From: Gautieria morchelliformis
Lineage: Eukaryota; Basidiomycota; Agaricomycetes; Gomphales; Gomphaceae
Direction of reading: 5' to 3'
NCBI GenBank assembly: GCA_015179125.1
Contig: WHVA01000496.1
Span: 1 to 64,000 of the forward strand
Length of the DNA stretch: 64,000 nucleotides
This document shows positions 45,501-56,991 of this stretch, piece after piece; positions within the stretch are counted from its first letter, which is position 1, and each line of letters starts with the position of its first letter. A program made the translations under genes and the position numbers. The notes beneath the pieces are model-generated. The model ran no database searches. It saw nothing but the letters and a program-made list of their open reading frames with translations, and was not told the DNA's origin.

Positions 45501-47459
45501 AATAAATAAATCAGGGGGACCCTTCTTTGTTGCAATGGCCAGGGAGTTCTGGCAGTTTTGATTCATGTCCCGTGTACTTCCTTGAAATGTCGCAGGCAGA
45601 ATGACTTTTATGCCCAAGCTGTTTGCATCTCCAATGTCATTGTCCAAGCCTCCATATGAATCTACCATCTGGTTATACTGCTCAGCACGCAGAGTGTGTT
45701 GATTGGCCCTGATCCACCTCAGTCTGCTTTGCTCTGCAGCAGCCCAGGAGTCTACAATGTACTGCTGGAACAATTTGCCACCACGCAGGAGTGTTGTAGG
45801 TTCTCTCGCTCTCTGGAACAGACGATACGCATGGTACTGTATTTGGGTGACCTGTGTCCGTCTGTTTGGATTGGGATTGGCCTGCCGAGCACGCTCTGGC
45901 TCATGATAAGGAATATCTGGTTCCCATCCCAACTCTCCCTTGGGAAAGAGCAAGACATAGTGCAGAGAGGCATAGTTTGCATTGGTATCCAATACCCTTC
46001 TGAAACGTCCACCTCTGAGCTGGACAATAATATCCCTAGGTCCAGGGTCGATGCCATCTCCAGGAAGAACGACTGCAATCTCATCTGCAGTTGGGACATT
46101 ATATCTCCTAGGATCCCTGTGTGCCCTATATGTGAGCCTTGCCTGGATGTCACCATTCTGTTCTTGAGCTCTGAGCCTCTCAGCTGCTTGTTTATATGTG
46201 CGCACATGAGGATTGCATAGCAGGAGCATTTCCTGCAAGTCTCCCATGATAGTTGGAGACAGACGCTCATTACGATTTTTTCTCTTTGCCAAAGCCAGTG
46301 CAGGATCATATATGTAAAGCTGGGCATACTTTGGATCGTCTTCATTGTCAGGGAGGAGAGAGCCATGGAGATGATACAGTTCACCCTGTAGCTTGAGCAC
46401 ATATGGACCACGACCCTCCCGAAGCAAATCTTGGTCAAAGTTGGCCCCCACAGAAGTGAATGCAAACGCAGCATTATACTGCCTGATATTCTGGCGAAAT
46501 CCTTTTGCCTCAGGGTCCTGGCCTTCTAAGAGCTGTTTCAATGGCTGAGGGGGCTCTGGCAGGTCTTCCAGCTGCACCTTTCCTTCCATACAGCAATCAC
46601 CAAACCTGGGTCACACATTTGAGGATTTCTGCAGGCGTTCTGCCATCCAGTGTAATGCTCCACAGTCAGGGCAGGGAACAACCATGGGACCCAGATCATG
46701 ACGCAGCACATCTGCCTCGATTATTCTAGAGCGACCGAGTGGAATAAAAGGAGGAGGTCGCTGAGGACGCTGCCGAGGCATAGGGAGTGGCTGAGGAGGC
46801 TGAGGAGGTGCAGGGAGTGGCTGAGGAGGCTGTGGAGGTGCAGGGAGAGGCTGAGGAGGTGCAGGGAACATCTGGGGAGGCTGAGGAGGTGCAGGGAGTG
46901 GCTGAGGAGGCTGAGGAGGTGCAGGGAGTCGCTGAAGAGGCCGCAAAAGCGCAGGGAGTAGCGGAGGCATTGGTCTTATTGCATTGGCCTGAGCACGCAA
47001 TGCTGCCACTCCTGCAGAACCTACTACAGGAGGAGGCGCTGGTTGTACAGATGCAGGCCTGTGCCTTCCCAAAGGCCGCAATGCAGCTGCCTGAGCACGC
47101 AAGTCTGCAATGGCTGCTGAACCTACTATAGGAGCTGGCTGTACAGGGTCTGGCCTATTTCTTCTCAGGGGCTGTAATGGTGGGATAACTGCTAACTGAG
47201 CATGAAGGGCTGCCACCTGCTCTCCAGGACTGAGATTAGGAGGACGTGATGAGGGTGCCAGCATGGGCAGACGTGAAGAGGGTGCAAGCATAGGAGGACG
47301 TGATGGCCCGGCCACAGGTTGTTGAAAAGGATCAGCGACATTGCTTCTAGGAGGAGGGTGAGGGATGGCAAAAGGCTGTGGGGGAGGGGGTGGCTGGTCC
47401 TGAGCTCTGACAGCAGCAGCAGCAAGCGCACGTGCTCTCCGATCAGTGGGCGATGTCAT
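42550..47459 (-). pseudogene. Helitron Rep-helicase (RepHel), broken by one stop and one frameshift
   Basis: Rep nicks and joins DNA (HUH endonuclease) and the Pif1-family helicase unwinds it in rolling-circle transposition. Part 1 (47459-46611): Pro-rich N-terminus ending in a zinc-ribbon-like CPDCGALHWMAERL, then a TGA (46611-46613) in an otherwise continuous frame. Part 2 (to about 44160): Helitron N domain, then Rep with FITMTANPKWDEI, EFQKRGLPHMHLLTW (HUH) and KYLDARYVSAHEACWRLL (two Tyr). Part 3, in another frame, is the helicase: FFVTGSGGAGKSF (Walker A), LIIWDEAAM (Walker B), GGDFQQTLPIVP and VGVSRG near the C-terminus. It stops at 42550. The true start is probably in an upstream exon: the frame extends to YPSTPERNRQQER behind a CTCAG acceptor (about 47530). 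Confidence 0.92.
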
Positions 47460-47756
47460 ATGACCCTCCTGCTCCTCCCTTGCCCTTTCACGCTCCTGCT
47501 GACGATTTCTCTCTGGAGTAGATGGATACCTGAGAAATGCAGGTATAAGCTTAGAGGAACAATCAAGCTACCAGAATTCAACTTACATTTGCAAGCAGAT
47601 GCTGTTGTTGTTAATTTATCTTGGGCAAAGTCAGGGGAATCTATTAATTAACCTAATTAAATAAATGTCAGACAGCTCACACCAGACCACCGAGAAATAC
47701 ATACATACCCAGGAAGGGACAGGTAATTGTTTGTTAAGCAAAGTCAAGGGAATTTA

Positions 47757-47954
47757 TTAATTTCTATTTAAAATAAAATAAATAAATGTCAGATGGCTCA
47801 CACCAGACCACAGAGAAATATATACATACCAAGGAAGGGACAGGGAAATTGATTGATGAAAATATCCAAGTCTTCTTCGGCTATCCAACTGGAATAATTC
47901 CAGTAAAAGGTCCTGGTCCTGGTCCTGGTCCTGGGAGATGTCTTCTTCAGCCAC
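47757..47954 (-). CDS. Candidate first exon of the Helitron RepHel gene
   Basis: MAEEDISQDQDQDQDLLLEL, with a GACCAG repeat coding for QD, followed after LSLPW by a GTATGTATAT donor. It lies directly upstream of RepHel on the same strand. A second copy of the donor region (about 47685-47725) suggests a local duplication of about 100 bp. Splicing to the YPSTPERN exon is inferred. Confidence 0.4.
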   Translation of the reverse strand: MAEEDISQDQDQDQDLLLELFQLDSRRRLGYFHQSISLSLPWYVYISLWSGVSHLTFIYFILNRN

Positions 47955-48511
47955 CAGTAGTGCAAGTCAACACTAAGAGAACTGCAATGCAATTGTAGCT
48001 CCCTCTAAGGCCGCCTGGGATGACTACCTGGCTCCTTAGCAGAGAAAAAGCTGCCCCACTGAAGAGGTCAACCCCAATAGTTCAGAGCAGAGATCTCCCT
48101 GGGAAGAGATCTTTTGTAGTCTACACTATATAGGCTATCTATTGTTTCACTCTCACACAATTTTATTCTATCTAGTAGGCAGAGAGGAGAGGAGGGTGGT
48201 GGAGTGCGCAGATGCGGCTGCGCAGCGTTCTGCCAGCGCAGCGCTGCTTTGAGCGCCTGAGCCGGCAGACAGGCATAAACCGCAGCCGCGAGCGCGCTCC
48301 AGAACGCTGCGCAGCCGCATTGAGCGCTGGAGCCAGAAGACTGGCGCAAACCGGCAGCCCGGCATGATCCGGTTTGGGCCAGCTGCGCCACTCGCGTCCT
48401 TGGCTCGCGGCTGCGCCGCTCGCGTCCGATTGGCCAGCTGACTAAGGCTGACATAAAACCTGACATAAGCTCGACGCCCACAACCCACCGAGCTGTTTTC
48501 ATATAGTGTAA

Positions 48512-51434
48512 CTAGGTGGGTACCCGCGCTTCGCGCGGGGGTGTAGGTCAAGCGCCTTGGTAAGGTCAAATGCATCAGTAAGGTCAAGTGAATCAGTAAG
48601 GTCAAATGCATTGGGGTAAATAGGAGCATGCAAAATATATCCCTGATCATATAGTATCATGAATCATGTATGCACCCATGGAACAGCCAAACATGCAGAG
48701 CTCTCTCTCGACCTCTGGGATGGGCCTCCCAGCGACTCTAGACATGAAAGTGGTAATAGTCTTGACTGAATCATCAGAGATTATAAGATTGTGCCTATTG
48801 TCATAATCCACAGGTTTCAAAGCTTGTGCATTGTGAAATAGATCCAATAGTGATCTTGGGGATCCTGAATTTTGACAATGTGGTTATATCAATATGTCAG
48901 CTGATCCTCCGGTGACACTCTCACAGACCCAGAAACAATACCAAAATCAGAAATGGGGGAAGACCCAAAGTGCAGTTGGATAGCATGTCCTCACATGTAA
49001 CGTGTCCTCACAGGTAGTGTGTCCTGTAACGTGTCCTCACAGGTAGCGTGTCCCCAAACGTAACGTGTCCTCACAGGTAGCATGTCTGCACAGGTAGCGT
49101 GTCCTCACAGGTAGCGTGTCCTCACACGTAACGTGTCCTCACAGGTAGCGTGTCCCCAAACGTAACGTGTCCTCACAGGTAGCATGTCTGCACAGGTAGC
49201 GTGTCCTCACAGGTAGCGTGTCCTCACAGGCAGCGTGTCCCCACACGTAACATGTCCTCACAGGTAGCATGTCCCCACACGTAACGTGTCCTCACAGGTA
49301 GCATGTCCCAACGTGTAACGTGTCCCCACAGGTAGCATGTCCCCACAGGTAGCATGTCCCCACAGGTAGCGTGTCCCCACAGGTAGCTTGTCCTCACAGG
49401 TAGCATGTCCCACAGGTAGCTTGTCCTCACATGTAATGTGTCCCCACCGGTAGTGTGTCCCCACTGGTAGCGTGTCCTCACAGGTAGCATGTCCTCACAC
49501 ATAACATGTCCTCACAGGTAGTGTGTCCTCACACATAACGTGTTCCCACACGCAACGTGCCCTCACAGGTAGCGTGTCCCCACATGTAACCTGTCCTCAC
49601 AGGTAGCGTGTCCTCATACGTAACGTGTCCTCATACGTAACGTGTCCCCATACGTAACGTGTCCTCATAGGTAGCATGTCCCCACACGTAATGTGTCCCC
49701 ACAGGTAGCATGTCCCCACATGTAATGTGTCCTCACTGGTAGGTAGCATGTCCTCACAGGTAGCGTGTCCCCACTGGTAGCGTGTCCCCACACGTAACGT
49801 GTCCCCACAGGTAGGGTGTCCCCACAGGTAGGGTGTCCCCACAGGTAGGGTGTCCTCACAGGTAGGGTGTCCTCACACGTAATATGTCCTCACAGGTAGG
49901 GTGTCCCCACAGGTAACGTGTCCTCACAGGTAGCGTGTCCTCATACGTAACGTGTCCTCACTCATAACGTGTCCTCACTCGTAACGTGTCCCCACAGGTA
50001 GCCTGTCATCACACGTAACGTGTCCTCACATGTAGTGTTTCCTCATACGTAACGTGTCCTCGCACGTAACGTGTCCCCACAGGTAGCGTGTCATCACACG
50101 TAACGTGTCCTCATAGGTAGCATGTCCCCACACGTAATGTGTCCCCACAGGTAGCATGTCCCCACATGTAATGTGTCCTCACTGGTAGGTAGCATGTCCT
50201 CACAGGTAGCGTGTCCCCACTGGTAGTGTGTCGCCACACGTAACGTGTCCCCACAGGTAGCGTGTCCTCACAGGTAGGGTGTCCTCACACGTAATGTGTC
50301 CTCACAGGTATCCCCACAGGTAGCGTGTCCTCACAGGTAGCGTGTCCTCATACGTAATGTGTCCTCATACGTAACGTGTCCCCACAGGTAGCCTGTCATC
50401 ACACATAACGTGTCCTCACATGTAATGTGTCCCCAGTCCTCACAGGTAGCGTGTCCTCATACGTAACGTGTCCTCACACGTAACATGTCCTCACACATAT
50501 CAGGGACATGTATCAGTATCTATTTTGTGACATATATAGACATACATAAAATAGCAAAAGAAACCACATTCAAGCAGCTGTTGTCATTAATTTTAGCAAA
50601 GCCTGGATAATTTAGTGATATCTACCTTTGGAAAAAATGTCAAAAAATGTACAGTACATTTACCTTGAAGCTGGTATTAATTTTAGCAAAGTCAGGATAA
50701 TTCATTGATATCTATATTTATTTTTCAAAAAAAGATAAACAAAAACACACTACATTAAAACAGAAGTTGATATCAACTTGAGCAAAGTCAGTATTGATAT
50801 CCATTTGCGAAAAAATGTCAAAAAAATTGACAGGATAGTTAAGGTGGCTGTTATTGCAGTTAGCAAGTTAGATTTATTGATGTCTATTTGCGAAAAAATA
50901 TCGAAAAATGTACAGGATATGTAAGTTGGCTATTGTTAAGGTTAGCAAGTTAGGTTTATTGATAGCTATTTGCGAAAAAATATTGAAAAAATATACAGGC
51001 CATTGAAGCAGAAGCTGGTGTCAATTCACAACCAAAGGCAGAGAAGCCCAGAGAAGCCCAGAGACACCCAGAGACACCCAGAGACACCCAGAGACACCCA
51101 GAGACACACACAAAGACACCCAGCGCCCAGCCAAAGCAATAGTAAGCCCACCAGTACAGCCAGAACATAGGAAGACACCAGTGGGGAGTGCGGTGCTGCA
51201 GCATCGCTCTCTTTATACCAAGCGAAGGGTCGTGCACGGACCACCCTCGCGTATGGTCGCGACGAACGCGAACCGGTCACGTGACCTGGGACGCTGCTGC
51301 GCAGCGTCAATGGTCTGGCCTGGGCCAGGGGCCTAGGCTCGCGGCTGCGCCGCTCGCTCCGCTGACCTAATTTTTACGTAACATTATTTGTCAGCGGTGC
51401 GCCCACAACCCACCGTGCTCGTTTAACTCTTAGA
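48512..51434 (-). mobile_element. Helitron family II, unit 3 (longest minisatellite)
   Basis: CTAG at 48512, 66-codon frame at 48647-48847, then about 1.5 kb of 17-bp minisatellite (about 48980-50495) with several variant units (CACACGTAACGTGTCCT, CACAGGTAGCGTGTCCC) and larger internal duplications. Satellite units follow (about 50560-51010). 5' end TCTAAGAGTTAAAC, GGTCACGTGACC at 51275. Confidence 0.82.
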
Positions 51435-54268
51435 CTAGGTGGATACCCGCGCTTCGCGCGGGGGTGCAAGTCAAACGCCTCGGTAAGGTCAAACGCATCG
51501 GTAAGGTCAAACACCTTGGGTAAATCAAACTTTTCTGCAACGTCCACACTTTGACCTTTTGATCCCCTTGTTCTTTACTATTCACATACTTCCCCTTTTG
51601 ACTCTATTCACCGGCCTTCCCTACTTGACCCTTAGCATAGCAAGTCTGGAGCATCAGGAGATCCATTTGTTCCACTATCAATTAGACCCACATTCCCCTT
51701 GTTCTTTTGCCTATTGATTGTTCTTAGTTCTACCCGGCACCCCCTTGTAGTTCCCCTTGTTCCATATTAGTTACTTACTCCATTTATCCTAGTGACTTTC
51801 GCTTGCACTGGAATTGCTTACCTCTCTACCTTCTGACATGTTGTCTCAGCTCTTTGTATAAAACCCAGTCACGTATGCCTCTGTTCTACAATTAGATAAT
51901 CAACTTTAATATGTGACTCCCTTTGCACTGTTTCCTATTCTTAGCAGAGCAAGTACTTGCAAGGCCTCTGTCTCTCTGACCTCCGTCTTCCAACTCGATT
52001 TCTGATATCCAACTTCACTTAATTCTTGAACCCTTACCTCTTCAGTTATAATACTTGACCTCCTCCAACTTCTGATCTCCAATCTCCAAAATACTTAGGA
52101 TGATAGTTGGGGGCGCAACAGATAAGTTGAAGCTGCAGTCCTTTTAGAGCCAAACCCGATACATAACAGGTAATGACTCTACACATTTCTCCCATATCTG
52201 TGTGTCCCCTACCTCACGTTAGCATGTCCTCACCTGTAGTGTGTCATCACACTTCATCTGTCCTCACACATATCGCATCCTCACACGTAGTGTGTCCTCA
52301 CAGGTGGCATGTCCCCACGTGTACTGTGTCCCCAAGTATAGTGTGCATAGTGTGTCCCTCAAGTATAGTGTGTGTAGTGTGTCACTTGTTTGTAACGTGT
52401 CCCTAAGTATAGTGTGCATAGTGTGTCCCTACATGCAGCATGTCCCCAAGTACAGTGTGCATGGCATGTCCCTCAAGTATTTTGTGTGTAGCATGTCCCT
52501 GGTTTGTAGCATGTCCCTGGTTTGTAGCATGTCCCTAAATTATAGCATGTGTGTCCCCCATGCATAGCATGTCCACATGTGTAGCATGTCCCTACATGTA
52601 GTGTGTGTAGCATCTCCCTCAAGTATAGTGTGCAAAGTGTGTCCCCAATGCATAACATGTCCCCCAAGTATAGTGTGCATAGCATGTCCTTTGTTTGTAG
52701 TGTGTCCCCCACGTATAGCATGTGTAGAATGTCCCTTGTTTGTAGTGTTTTCCCCTGTAGTGTGTCCCTTGTTTGTACCGTGTCCCCCAACCATAGTGTG
52801 TCCCCACATATAGTGTGCACATCCCCATGCATAGCATGCTTGTCCCCATGCATAACATGCGTGTCTCCACGCATAACATGGGTGTCCCCAAGCATAGCGT
52901 GTGTGTCCCCATGGATAGTGTGTCTCCACATGTGGCATGCATGTCCCCATGCATAGCAGGCGTGTCCCCAAGCATAGCGTGTGTGTCCCCACGCATAACA
53001 TGCGTGTCCCCATGCATAGTGTGTGTAGCATGACCCTCAAGTATAGCATGCGTAGCATATCCCCAAGGGCCTCAAAGTGAAGCAAGCAGAGGCTGTTACT
53101 ACTTATTAACTCTTAGCAAACTCAGGGACATGTATCACTATCTATTTTGTGAAATATACAGACATAAATAAAATAGTCAAGGAAACCATATTTAAGCAGC
53201 TGCTGTCATTAATTTTTAGCAAAGTCAGGATTATCTATTTTGCGAAAAAATGCCAAGAAAATGTCCAGTACATGTAAGCTGAAGCTGTTATTAATTTTAG
53301 CAAAGTTAGGATATCTATTTTTCGAAAAATGTCAAAAAAATGCACTGTACATTTAACCTGGAGCTGTTGTCAATCTTCACAAAGTCAGGATAATTTATTG
53401 ATATCTATTTGCGGTCAAAAAAGTACAGTACATTGAAGCAGAAGCTGTTATTAATGCCCAGCCAAAGCCAGAGAACCCAGAGACTGACAGAGAAACCCAG
53501 AGCCCAGCCAAAGCCATAGTAAGCCAGCCACCAGTATAGCCAGAGAGGAGTGGCTGGTAAGCAGCTTTACAGTAAATAAAACAATAAAACAAACCACATT
53601 TAAAAGCAGAATCTATTGTCATTAATTTTAGAGGAAACTTATTGATGTCTATTTGCGAAAAAAACCTGAAAAATATTGATATTAAAACATTTTTTTTCAG
53701 CAGTCTTTGGATGTTATTTAAATCTATTTTCGAAAAAAATCACAAAAATATAATGCACATGTGACAACTATATGATGAAAACAAAAAGGAACCAATAAAA
53801 TTGCCAACAGAAATATAATAAAATACATGGCAATGCATTAACAAAAAGATATTACCTACCAATAGCCAGCCAGCTAAAGCAGCAGACAGCAGACAGCAAA
53901 CAGCAGACAGCAGACAGAGCAGAGCAGACAGCAGAGAGAGGAATCGCCGGTTGGGCAGGTTCCTGGCGTTCCCTCCTTACCGTTCGGCCTTTATACCGCG
54001 CGCGCGTGTCGTGCACGGACCACGCTCGCATATGCGCGCTCTGGTCGCGAACAGGTCACGTGACCGCTGCGCAGCGTTCTATGCTCGCGGCTGCGCCGCT
54101 CGCTGCTGACCTAATTTGGAACGCAAACAGTCATGTGACCATGCTGCGCAGGGTTCTTGGCTCGCGGCTGCGCCGCTCGCGTCCGATTGGCCAGCTGACT
54201 AAGGCTGACCTAAAACCTGACATAAGCTCGACGCCCACAACCCACCGAGCCGCTTTCACCTATAGGAA
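51435..54268 (-). mobile_element. Helitron family I, unit 4
   Basis: Single 3' end, then a 5'-truncated LTR1 (about 51531-52168, ending ATACATAACA followed by GGTAA), the degenerate minisatellite (about 52200-53055), satellite units (about 53190-53450), a CAGACAG microsatellite and the 5' end TTCCTATAGG. It shows the arrangement before the extra 3' ends of units 1-3. GGTCACGTGACC at 54054. Confidence 0.82.
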
Positions 54269-56161
54269 CTAGGTGGGTACCCGCGCTTCGCGCGGGGGTG
54301 TAGGTCAAGTGCCTTGGTAAGGTCAAATGCATCAGTAAGGTCAAGTGAATCAGTAAGGTCAAGTGCATTGTGGCAAATAGGATCATGCAAAATATATCCC
54401 TGATCATATATTACCATGAATCATGTATGCCCCCATGGAACAGCCGAACATGCAGACCTCTCTCTCGACCTCTGGGATGGCCTTCCCAGCGACTCTAGAC
54501 ATGAAAGTGGTAATGGTCTTGACTGAATCATCAGAGATTATCAGATTGCGCCTATTGCCATAATCCACAGGTTTCAAAGCTTGTGCATTGTGAAATAGAT
54601 CCAATAGTGATCTTGGGGATCCTGAATGTTGACAATGTGGTTATATCGATATGCCAGCTGATCCTCCGGTGACACTCTCACAGAACCAGAAACAATACCA
54701 AAATCAGAAATGGGGGAAGACCCAAAGTGCAGTTGGATAGCATGTCCTCACATGTAATGTCCTCACAGGTAGCGTGTCCTGTAACGTGTCCTCACAGGTA
54801 GCGTGTCCCCACACGTAACATGTCCTCACAGGTAGCGTGTCCTCACAGGTAGCATATCCCCACATGTAACGTGTCCCCACAGGTAGCGTGTCCCCACAGG
54901 TAGCGTGTCCCCACAGGTAGCGTGTCCCCACAGGTAGCGTGTCCCCACAGGTAGCGTGTCCCCACAGGTAGCGTGTCCCCACAGGTAGCGTGTCCCCACA
55001 GGTAGCGTGTCCCCACAGGTAGCGTGTCCCCACAGGTAGCGTGTCCTCACAGGTAGCGTGTCCCCACACGTAACATATCCCCACCGGTAGCGTGTCCCCA
55101 CTGGTAGCATGTCCTCACATGTAATGTCCTCACAGGTAGCGTGTCCCCAAACATAACGTGTCCTCACAGGTAGTGTGTCCCCAAACGTAACGTGTCCTCA
55201 CAGGTAGCGTGTCCCCACAGGTAGCGTGTCCTCACATGTAACATGTCCCCACACATAACATGTCCCCACACATAACATGTCCCACACGTAACGTGTCCTC
55301 ACAGGTAGCGTGTCCCCATACGTAACGTGTCCCCACAGGTAATAGCGTGTCCCCACAGGTAGCGTGTCCTCACACATATCAGGGACATGTATCAGTATCT
55401 ATTTTGTGACATATATAAAATAGGAAAAGAAACCACATTTAAGCAGCTGTTGCCATTAATTTTAGCAAAGTCAGGATAATTTATTGATATCTATATTTAT
55501 TTTTTGAAAAAAGATAATAAAAAAAAACACTACATTAAAACAGAAGTTGTTATTAACTTTAGCAAAGTCAGAATAAGTTATTGATATCTATTTGCGAAAA
55601 AATATCAAAAAAATGTATAGGATATTTAAGTTGGCTGTTATTAAGGTTAGGAAGTTAGATTTATTGATTTCTATCTGCGAAAAAATATCAAAAAATGTAC
55701 AGGATATTTAAGTTGGCTATTATTAAGGTTAGCAAGTTAGGTGTATTGATAGCAATTTGCGAAAAAATATCAAAAAATATACAGGACATTGAAGCAGAAG
55801 CTGGTGTCAATTCACAGCCAAAGAAGCCCAGAGACACCCAGAGACACACAGAAAGACACCCAGAGACACACAGAAAGACACCAAGACCCCAGCCAAAGCA
55901 GTAGTAAGCCCACCACAGCCAGAACACAGGAGGACACCAGTGGGGAGTGCGGTTCTGCAGCATCGCTCTCTTTATACCAAGCGAAGGGTCGTGCACGGAC
56001 CACTCGCGTATGTTCGCGAACCGGTCACGTGACCTGGCTGCGCAGCGTTTGTAGCTCGCGGCTGCGCCGCTCGCGTCCGATTGGCCAGCTGACCAATGCT
56101 GACCTAAAACCTGACATAAGCACCGCCCACAACCACCCACCCCCCGCGTTTAACTCTTAGA
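54269..56161 (-). mobile_element. Helitron family II, unit 4
   Basis: CTAG at 54269, 66-codon frame at 54404-54604 with a few substitutions, 17-bp minisatellite (about 54735-55375, including a run of eleven near-identical CACAGGTAGCGTGTCCC units), satellite units (about 55440-55800), GGTCACGTGACC at 56023 and the 5' end TCTAAGAGTTAAAC. On the minus strand it abuts ...CAGCTCG, the remnant of a RepHel-type 5' end. Confidence 0.82.
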
Positions 56162-56184
56162 CGAGCTGTTTTCATATAGTGTAA

Positions 56185-56280
56185 TACATATGACTAGATA
56201 AATTGACGTTCAGTTAAGCTCAGAGTAAGATTATATGCCCCAGGGCGCTCGGATGGGTGGCCGGCAAGGCCACTGCCTGA
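56185..56280 (+). pseudogene. A1 aspartic protease 3' fragment, copy C, right part
   Basis: Continues the copy interrupted at 25848. TACATATGACTAGATA aligns with TGTATGTGATGGCTAGATA in the intron of copy A, then ...TTATATGCC and a final exon ending CACTGCCTGA (TGA 56278-56280), as in copy A (CACCGCCTGA). Confidence 0.85.
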
Positions 56281-56991
56281 AATGACGGGCCTCTGAGCAT
56301 TCAAGCTCTCCGATGGCCGCCTCCGACGCGCTCCCGTCACCTACGCCAGCGGATAAACGCTTTCATACTGTGCTGTGCACTCCTGTCTTCTCCTATGCAG
56401 TATGTGCACGAGGCATGTGCACTGCTTCCATTCTCTGCTCCAAAGACTACAGTCACCGACGCTGCCACGCGTGACGTGCCCCGGCTGGCATGCGGCTCCG
56501 CGACCACTTATTTGCCGGGTCTCTTCTGCCTCGGCTGTATCCAGCATCGAACACACATACAGTCACCGTGCATCCAATATCCGTGCAGTGCGCCATAGGA
56601 GCGCGAGGTGACTCCACGCACAAGGCTGCCGTGCATAGGGGAGGCAGCCTGTCAGGAGTGCTATGTCCGCATGCAGCCCGATGTGGCTTTGTCAGCGTGA
56701 TGCCGCATGTGGCGCTGCACGTGACCCTCCACACCCTCCCACGCCGCCGCCGTGGGTGCATTGCTCCTTTTTCGCTATTCATATGCGAAGAAGCACCGTG
56801 CGCGAGAAGATCTGAATTCTGCGCGTCGAGGCTCGGATCAGATGCTCCTCCTGGCAGCGATAAGGAAGCGCAGCTATCACTTCGATGTATCACCCCGACA
56901 CTTCGCTGTCACGACTATATAACAGCCCTCCCCATGGCAATCCCGCCTAATTACACATCCCCCCCACTCTCCCCCCCACCCTACCCCCACC
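56281..56991. other. Upstream region of the intact aspartic protease
   Basis: The first about 120 bp are part of the duplicated unit (compare 16419-16640: AAATGACAGGCCTCCGA, CATACTGTGCT). No gene is seen further on. A TATA box, GACTATATAACAG, lies at about 56911-56923, 70-80 bp before the protease ATG, with a C-rich leader between. An ATG at 56934 opens a different frame but lies so close to the TATA box that it is probably upstream of the transcription start. Confidence 0.55.

Larger units (their letters stand above)
42389..48511 (-). mobile_element. Rep-helicase-bearing Helitron (6.1 kb), inactivated
   Basis: The only element in the array with protein-coding machinery. The 3' end at 42389 has the hairpin; the 5' end on minus is TTACACTATATGAAAAC, different from families I and II. 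The same 5' end survives as 23 bp at the far right edge (56162-56184). Near its 5' half it has a unit related to the satellites of families I and II (about 47577-47640), indicating common ancestry. Its Rep-helicase gene has a stop and a frame break, so an intact relative elsewhere in the genome is needed to explain the amplification. Confidence 0.88.
28780..56184 (-). mobile_element. 27.4-kb head-to-tail Helitron array
   Basis: All elements lie on the minus strand. There are twelve 3' termini. Most show a CCCGCGC-TTC-GCGCGGG hairpin (weaker in three), then about 8-9 nt and CTAG. They start (plus-strand CTAG position) at 28780, 29777, 32150, 33882, 35353, 37310, 38935, 39323, 42389, 48512, 51435 and 54269. 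At nine of these the CTAG touches the next element's 5' end directly, on the minus strand CTAG|TTCCTATAGG, CTAG|TCTAAGAGTG or CTAG|TTACACTATA. The outer flanks are A (28779) and T (56185), the Helitron target. The uninterrupted relative at about 16262-16275 (CTCAAGGTA|TGTATG) confirms the site. The array ends with 23 bp (56162-56184) identical to the 5' end of the Rep-bearing element. Families I and II alternate. Confidence 0.9.
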
